A stretch of 18,185 nt of DNA from CAZADH01 sp964483805. GTDB lineage: Bacteria; Muiribacteriota; Ozemobacteria; Ozemobacterales; Ozemobacteraceae. The DNA lies in the NCBI GenBank assembly GCA_964483805.1, contig CAZADH010000104.1:1-18185 (forward strand), written 5' to 3'. Below are positions 13,956 to 18,185 of the stretch, piece after piece. Under the pieces are notes generated by a model. It was given only the letters and a program-made list of their open reading frames with translations. It had not been told where the DNA came from and ran no database searches. Numbering within the stretch: position 1 is the stretch's first letter; every line of letters begins with the position of its first letter. The position numbers and the translations under genes were made by a program.

Positions 13956-16796
13956 TCAGTCAGCCTTCCACGACGTCCAGGTCGGGCTGATCGTCGCGTA
14001 ATACCGCCGCGGGTCGAACCGCCCCCACTCGGGGTGCAGGCTACCCAGCGCCGACCGGGTGCGCGTCGAGACGTAATCGATACCGACGTTGCCCTGCATG
14101 CGCGGCTTGCTGAACACATTCGTCGCCCAGTTGCCGATGATGTGGAACCCGGTGCTCGGCGGCACGTAGAGCCCTTTTTCGGTATACAGCGAACCCTCGA
14201 AGGTGTAGGTCTTGCCGTCGGCCGGCAACACCATGCCGCCGCGGCGGACCACCATGCTGAACACCGTCTTGTAGTCGACATTGGTCGTCGCCGACGCCGG
14301 GTCGACCGCCTTGATGTCGCACCCCAGATACATGTTGCCCGAGCAGACGATCATGCCACGGCCCACCACATAGAGCGTGTCGAGCGGCTTGTTGTCTTTG
14401 TCGAGCGGCTTGAACGGTGACGCGTTGGTGCCCATGTTGTCGGCGATATAGGTCACGCCGTTGAGAACCAGCGCCGGTCCGAAGGTCGTCTGTGCCGTCA
14501 TGCGGTGCGGCAGATCGTTGATGAAATCGCCATAGGTCTTGTAATAGTAGTTGGCCTTCTTGGCGTATTGCTCGGGTGAATACAGATTCGGGGTGAAGTT
14601 GATCGCCAACTCGGGATCATACGACACCATCTTCGTATTTACTTCGTCCATATTGGTCGTCTTGTTGAACTCGAGCGACTTCAGACAATCGAGGTTGTAG
14701 TCGTATTTCTTGACGATCTGTTCGGTGTACCAGATCGGAATCGGAATCGGCGGCAGGAAACACCATGGCGGCGGGAACGGCAGCAGCGGCAGACGGCTGG
14801 TCACCGACATTCCGACGATGCACATGTTCCACTTCAGATAGGTCTTGCCCACCAACCCCTCGATGTCGCGCGTCAATGTGGGCGCCATCGCGCCACAGCC
14901 GAACAGATGCGTCTTGTTGCTGCCCCAACCCAGCGTCGGCAGGGTGTATGGACCGACCCACGTGCCCATGTAGGGGAGTTCCCATGGCTGGAACGCGTTA
15001 TACAGCACCAGGCCGCTGACACCAGCGCCCGACAAGGTTGCTCCCAGATCGTAAAACGGATTGCGAATGGCCAACGAGATGCCAAGCTGGATGACGTTAA
15101 CATCCATGCGCCCGACATTCGGGATGAAGTTGCATCCGGCGGCCGCCGCAGTCCAGAAGTTCTTCTTGTCGTTGGCCTTGATCTGGTCGGGCGTGGCATC
15201 GGGCTTGGGGGGTTTCCCGGTGTACGCCGACTTGAACCAGGTACTTTCATTCTTGGTCGTGACGTTGCCCGAACCCCACGAGATCGACGAGGGCACCTTG
15301 GTGCCCGTGTCGGCATTGGTCACCATCGAGAAACTCGGCTTGGTGTCCATCTCGACGTTGTAGGTCTTGGCCGAGGCAGCGATCTTCGTTTTGGGGGCAA
15401 TCAACAGCAACCACTCGGCGCCATACAGCAACTCGCGGAACGAGTCCTGGGTGGGCCAGATCTTCGGCCCGCCAGTGGCGCCCAGGAAACCAATGTTCAC
15501 GGTCATTGGTTCGTTGCCCTTGTAATTGACGCGAATCAACCCCGGCACCTCGAACCGCTCGATCTGATCGGGCGGCGTGTCGGCGGTTCCGGTCACCGCA
15601 CCTTTGATCTTCGTCCAGAGACCGCCCATATCACAATTGTTGATGAAGAACTGGCCGCCGAAATCGTTGAACACCAGGCGCTCGTTGGCGGTGTTGCTGA
15701 CAAACAGGCTGTACATCGGCGCGATCGGCTCGACATCGGCGACCTTGAACTCCTTGGTCGCTTCGATCTTGCGTCGCGATTGCGGCTGCCCCGGCGTGTC
15801 GATCGAGGCCTCGGCGATGAACCGCATCTCGCCGTATTTCTCGAGAATCTGGTCGTAATTCATTGCCCCGAGATTCACCCCGGACGGCCAGAGTTCGTTC
15901 TTCTGGGGAAACTTGATCTTGTCGAAAGACAACTTGATTGGATACTTGTCGGGCATTCCCAACAACTCGAACATCTTGCGCGCCATCATGTCGGCACTGA
16001 ACAGGTCTTTGATGCCCCACCCTTTGCCGGTCTGGGGATTGATCGGGGTGAAGTTCTGGATCACCGGATCGAGCAGCGTCGGCACATCGATGCGCACCAA
16101 CGGGATACCCATGATGGTTACCGGAATCTCGAACAGGAAAAGACACATGTCTTTCGGAAACTCCAGGTGGAGCGCCGAATACCCCTTGCCCTCGAGAAAC
16201 CGTTGCACATCGGGGCGCATCAACCACGCGATGTCGACGCCCGGTACCTTGTAATCGGCGTAGTCTTTGCCGGGCGACACCCGAAACGCCTTCTCGAGGC
16301 GGATGGTCACCTTGGCGTCGTATTTGGTCGCCTTGCCGTCGGTCATGAACATGGCGAGCTTGTCGAGCCGGTCTTCACCTTTGGGTTCGAGGCGCAGATC
16401 GTCGAGTGTCAATACAATGTCACTCTTGACCAGGTCGGGGCCGTTTTTGACGTCGAGCATGTCGTCTTTGCCAAGGTTGTCGCTCACGCCGCTCATGGTG
16501 CCGGTCGAGCGGGTCAGCGGCATGCGCAGTTTCACGGCGACCGAGTCTTTCTTGCCGCTGGTCGCGCTGAACACGGCCGGATCGTTCAGTTCTTTCTGGA
16601 TGATGTGCAACGCCCGTTCGAGCGCCGCCTCGGCCAGACCGTAGCTTTGGACGCCCCGCATCGAATGCTCGGTGTGCCGCCCCTGCTCGATCGTGCTCGA
16701 CATGAAGAAGGTCGCGGCGATGAAGATGACGGCCAGAACGGCCACCACCATGATAAACGCGTTACCCCGACGCGCACTGAAATACATTGTATTCAT
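13956..16796 (-). CDS. Giant GspK/PilX-like minor pseudopilin
   Basis: A 946-aa protein. Start ATG 16796 is chosen because it overlaps the preceding stop (ATGA), has GGGAGG upstream and places the signal at the N-terminus. Leader MNTMYFSARRG is followed by NAFIMVVAVLAVIFIAATFF; Met rather than Glu sits at mature position 5, as typical of GspK and PilX, and SYGLAEAALERALHII is the usual continuation. GspK is normally about 300 residues and PilX about 150-200, so some 600 residues are extra. The external part is beta-rich, with a hydrophobic Pro-rich segment (about 667-689, LPLLPFPPPW then PPIPIPIW) and a C-terminal region (about 820-946, RGMIVCSGNMYLG) resembling repeated-strand parts of PilX-type proteins. 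It probably caps a pseudopilus and may act as adhesin or receptor; that is inference. Confidence 0.85.
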   Translation of the reverse strand: MNTMYFSARRGNAFIMVVAVLAVIFIAATFFMSSTIEQGRHTEHSMRGVQSYGLAEAALERALHIIQKELNDPAVFSATSGKKDSVAVKLRMPLTRSTGTMSGVSDNLGKDDMLDVKNGPDLVKSDIVLTLDDLRLEPKGEDRLDKLAMFMTDGKATKYDAKVTIRLEKAFRVSPGKDYADYKVPGVDIAWLMRPDVQRFLEGKGYSALHLEFPKDMCLFLFEIPVTIMGIPLVRIDVPTLLDPVIQNFTPINPQTGKGWGIKDLFSADMMARKMFELLGMPDKYPIKLSFDKIKFPQKNELWPSGVNLGAMNYDQILEKYGEMRFIAEASIDTPGQPQSRRKIEATKEFKVADVEPIAPMYSLFVSNTANERLVFNDFGGQFFINNCDMGGLWTKIKGAVTGTADTPPDQIERFEVPGLIRVNYKGNEPMTVNIGFLGATGGPKIWPTQDSFRELLYGAEWLLLIAPKTKIAASAKTYNVEMDTKPSFSMVTNADTGTKVPSSISWGSGNVTTKNESTWFKSAYTGKPPKPDATPDQIKANDKKNFWTAAAAGCNFIPNVGRMDVNVIQLGISLAIRNPFYDLGATLSGAGVSGLVLYNAFQPWELPYMGTWVGPYTLPTLGWGSNKTHLFGCGAMAPTLTRDIEGLVGKTYLKWNMCIVGMSVTSRLPLLPFPPPWCFLPPIPIPIWYTEQIVKKYDYNLDCLKSLEFNKTTNMDEVNTKMVSYDPELAINFTPNLYSPEQYAKKANYYYKTYGDFINDLPHRMTAQTTFGPALVLNGVTYIADNMGTNASPFKPLDKDNKPLDTLYVVGRGMIVCSGNMYLGCDIKAVDPASATTNVDYKTVFSMVVRRGGMVLPADGKTYTFEGSLYTEKGLYVPPSTGFHIIGNWATNVFSKPRMQGNVGIDYVSTRTRSALGSLHPEWGRFDPRRYYATISPTWTSWKAD

Positions 16797-17620
16797 CGCT
16801 GGCCTCCCGTCTGCGGGCTGATCGCATTGGCCTTGGGAAACAGATTGAGCATCTTGCCCATCGCTTCCTGCGCTTTGCCGTCGTCGATCTGGACACCACT
16901 GGCGGCACACGCCTTCTGGATCTCGAGCCGAAGCTTGACCCGGTCGATCTGGTGCATCATCGCCCCGAGCATGTCGGCCGTCTGTTGAATGTTCTTGGCC
17001 ATCGGCCCGGCGTATCCTTCCGGCAACCGGCCCAATGCCGCGAGATACTCACGAAACGCCTTTTCATACTCATCCTGCTTGCCCATCTTCTGGTACATCC
17101 CGGCCAGGCCGGCAAACACGTGCATCTGCAAGAACGGGTTCTTCGGATCTTGCGCCAGGGCATCGCGAAACCCCTGCTCCGCCTGATCGAAATCGCCCTG
17201 GGCGACGAAACCCCGCGCGTTGCCCAGCGTCGGGTTGATTTCCGCCGAGAACATCTGCCGATCGGCATCGGAGAACCCAGGCAGGTCGGGGACAGCCGGC
17301 TTGCCGCGACTCGAACTCGGACTCATCATTTTGCGGTACACCTGATCGAGCTCATTCTGGATCGCTTTCTCCTGTGCCTCGGGACGCGGCGCCGACCAAC
17401 CACCGCCACCTCCGCCTCCCCCCCCGACCGTCGAACCCGGGGTCGGCCCCAGATTGAATGAGGACCGCCGCACCTGCAGATCGCGCCCCATCGCCTGGCT
17501 GCTGAAATCGGACGACGAACCTTTCATCTGCAGAGCAAAAAAAGCAACCGGCACCAGAAGCAGAACGACCCCGATCATGAGCAGACGAACGTCGCTGAAA
17601 TCGATTTTCTTGATGTCCAT
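16793..17620 (-). CDS. TPR-containing single-pass membrane protein leading the pseudopilin operon
   Basis: A 275-aa protein with ATG at 17620 and GAGGG 10 nt upstream. A short cytoplasmic N-terminus (MDIKKIDFSDVR) is followed by one membrane helix (about 13-31, LLMIGVVLLLVPVAFFAL), a disordered stretch with a run of nine glycines (about 67-75), and one or two TPR-like helical pairs (about 127-200, FDQAEQGFRDALAQDPKN). The C-terminal quarter is helical. The bulk should lie outside the inner membrane. It is the first gene of the operon and overlaps the GspK-like gene by 4 nt (ATGA), so it is translationally linked to it. The context suggests a periplasmic assembly or stabilising factor for the pseudopilus, comparable in design to, but not recognisable as, known pilus accessory TPR proteins. 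Confidence 0.8.
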   Translation of the reverse strand: MDIKKIDFSDVRLLMIGVVLLLVPVAFFALQMKGSSSDFSSQAMGRDLQVRRSSFNLGPTPGSTVGGGGGGGGGWSAPRPEAQEKAIQNELDQVYRKMMSPSSSRGKPAVPDLPGFSDADRQMFSAEINPTLGNARGFVAQGDFDQAEQGFRDALAQDPKNPFLQMHVFAGLAGMYQKMGKQDEYEKAFREYLAALGRLPEGYAGPMAKNIQQTADMLGAMMHQIDRVKLRLEIQKACAASGVQIDDGKAQEAMGKMLNLFPKANAISPQTGGQR

Positions 17621-17677
17621 GGGGCGCGTTCCCTCACGGTGTTATGGGTAGAGAGATACAGAGACTCTCTCATGTCG

Positions 17678-17686
17678 ATTATAGCA
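17678..17686 (-). promoter_or_regulatory. Extended -10 promoter of the pseudopilin operon
   Basis: On the minus strand TGC immediately precedes a consensus TATAAT, giving an extended -10 box; a run of T residues lies upstream in place of a good -35. The predicted start is near 17671, about 50 nt before the first operon gene. Confidence 0.6.
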
Positions 17687-17813
17687 CACCCCAAAAAAAC
17701 AACGACGGTCGAAAATACACGAAAATACGAGAAAAGCAGAGATAAGAATAGTTTCACACGAACAAGCGCCAACCAAATCGAGATCCCTTTCCGAATCCGC
17801 TGCAAGGAAAGCC

Positions 17814-17842
17814 TTGCGCAATGTACGGCATTTGGCTATCAT
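17814..17842 (+). promoter_or_regulatory. Sigma70-type promoter of groEL
   Basis: TTGCGC (17814-17819) and TATCAT (17837-17842) are separated by 17 nt. The expected transcription start falls at about 17849-17850, directly at the edge of the CIRCE operator, the usual arrangement for HrcA-repressed chaperonin promoters. Confidence 0.75.
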
Positions 17843-17850
17843 GCGTGTCG

Positions 17851-17877
17851 TTAGCACTCCGTGACAACGAGTGCTAA
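17851..17877 (+). promoter_or_regulatory. CIRCE operator (HrcA binding site)
   Basis: A perfect 9-9-9 inverted repeat, TTAGCACTC-N9-GAGTGCTAA, identical to the CIRCE consensus. HrcA binds it and represses chaperonin genes until heat stress. It overlaps the predicted transcription start of groEL and would also fold at the 5' end of the mRNA. No hrcA gene lies in this window. Confidence 0.97.
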
Positions 17878-18016
17878 CAACGAACAAGAATCCTTCCATC
17901 GGGCGACCGGAAGTACACAAAGAGCAGGGTCGGCTTCACCGCCGAGCGCTCCTAAAAGATACTCCCAGAGAGCCACGGTGGTTCGGAAAAACTCAACCAA
18001 ACAGGAGTCGACAACG

Positions 18017-18185
18017 ATGGCAGCCAAACACCTCAAGTTCCGGGAAGACGCGCGCCGCGCCCTCGAAAGGGGCGTCGATATCGTCGCCAACGCCGTTCGT
18101 GCCACCCTTGGCCCGAAGGGTTGTTACGCGGTTCTCGACAAGAAATTCGGTTCACCGACGGTCACCAAAGATGGTGTGTCGGTCG
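18017..18185 (+). CDS. groEL: 60-kDa chaperonin GroEL, 3' end outside the window
   Basis: The first 56 residues of GroEL, the ring-forming ATP-dependent chaperonin. ATG at 18017 follows AGGAG (18003-18007) with 9 nt spacing. MAAKHLKFREDARRALERGV, then VRATLGPKG and the LDKKFGSPTVTKDGVSV segment match the equatorial domain opening, including the nucleotide-binding TLGPKG (30-35) and KDG (51-53) parts. After GPKG most GroELs have Arg-Asn; this one has Cys36-Tyr37. The gene follows a CIRCE operator directly with no groES between them, unlike the common groES-groEL order, so groES is encoded downstream or elsewhere, or this is one of several groEL copies. Truncated by the window edge. Confidence 0.97.
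   Translation, partial: MAAKHLKFREDARRALERGVDIVANAVRATLGPKGCYAVLDKKFGSPTVTKDGVSV

Larger units (their letters stand above)
17621..18016. other. Divergent control region between the pseudopilin operon and groEL
   Basis: A 396-nt stretch with a noticeably AT-rich core (about 17680-17770) against the GC-rich genes around it. It contains an extended -10 promoter reading left (17678-17686), the groEL promoter (17814-17842), CIRCE (17851-17877) and a groEL leader of about 165 nt. The leader is too short to hide groES. No other gene is seen. Confidence 0.7.

Noticed and set aside
16781..16793. Palindrome AATAC-ATT-GTATT near the GspK-like start
   Set aside because: It lies inside the first codons of the gene (Asn-Thr-Met-Tyr-Phe) and is explained by coding; a partial look-alike in recG near 2704 is likely chance.
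14907..16988. Long plus-strand open frame (693 codons) opposite the GspK-like gene
   Set aside because: Arg/His/Val-rich composition without motifs and no ribosome site; a mirror of the real minus-strand gene.
1..18185. CRISPR array, tRNA or rRNA genes, complete insertion sequence
   Set aside because: No regularly spaced repeats, cloverleaf or rRNA-like sequence, and no transposase with terminal repeats were seen.

Overview
The window is about 18.2 kb of high-GC bacterial DNA with strong third-position GC bias, standard stops (mostly TGA), Shine-Dalgarno sites and sigma70-like promoters. The two lipoproteins and the pseudopilin cluster point to a Gram-negative-type (diderm) bacterium. The mixture of giant minor pseudopilins, Fn3-rich lipoproteins, Uma2 and Rpn-family genes would fit a poorly studied lineage such as Ozemobacteria/Riflebacteria, Planctomycetes relatives or a deltaproteobacterial-type group. 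I cannot settle the phylum from the sequence.

Layout: (1) 2-4198, plus strand: a tightly packed, probably co-transcribed row. It holds the end of a HEAT/TPR protein, a 65-aa DUF4177-like protein, a small single-pass membrane protein and recG; the last two junctions are 4-nt start/stop overlaps. RecG carries a Pro/Ala-rich insertion. (2) 4481-6649: a degraded zone. A 163-aa Rpn-family protein has lost its nuclease core by an in-frame deletion, and it converges on a minus-strand lipoprotein gene whose Fn3 tail is cut by an in-frame TGA and then fades out next to the Rpn gene. (3) 6805-7398: a Uma2-family protein. (4) 7433-11461, minus strand: a very large lipoprotein with carboxypeptidase-regulatory-like, Fn3 and Big_5-like modules and a C-terminal HEFQH zinc metallopeptidase domain. 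Its stop is also a TGA followed by in-frame, coding-like sequence. (5) 11462-11869: a gene-free stretch with a compact three-way-junction-like inverted repeat and a strong terminator. (6) 11870-17620, minus strand: a four-gene operon of a TPR membrane protein and three minor pseudopilins (GspK/PilX-like, GspI/PilV-like, GspJ/PilW-like). The first and last pseudopilins are far longer than usual. (7) 17621-18185: a divergent promoter region and the start of groEL under a perfect CIRCE operator, with no groES in front.

Functionally, the right half looks devoted to the cell surface: a pseudopilus or type IV pilus tip cassette and a secreted or anchored protease/adhesin-like lipoprotein. The left half holds recombination repair (RecG) and fading selfish or accessory genes. 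The most unusual points are the giant GspK-like pseudopilin with its enlarged GspJ-like partner, the two independent TGA interruptions in surface lipoproteins, the core-deleted Rpn gene with a promoter placed for leaderless translation, and the structured element at 11646-11698.
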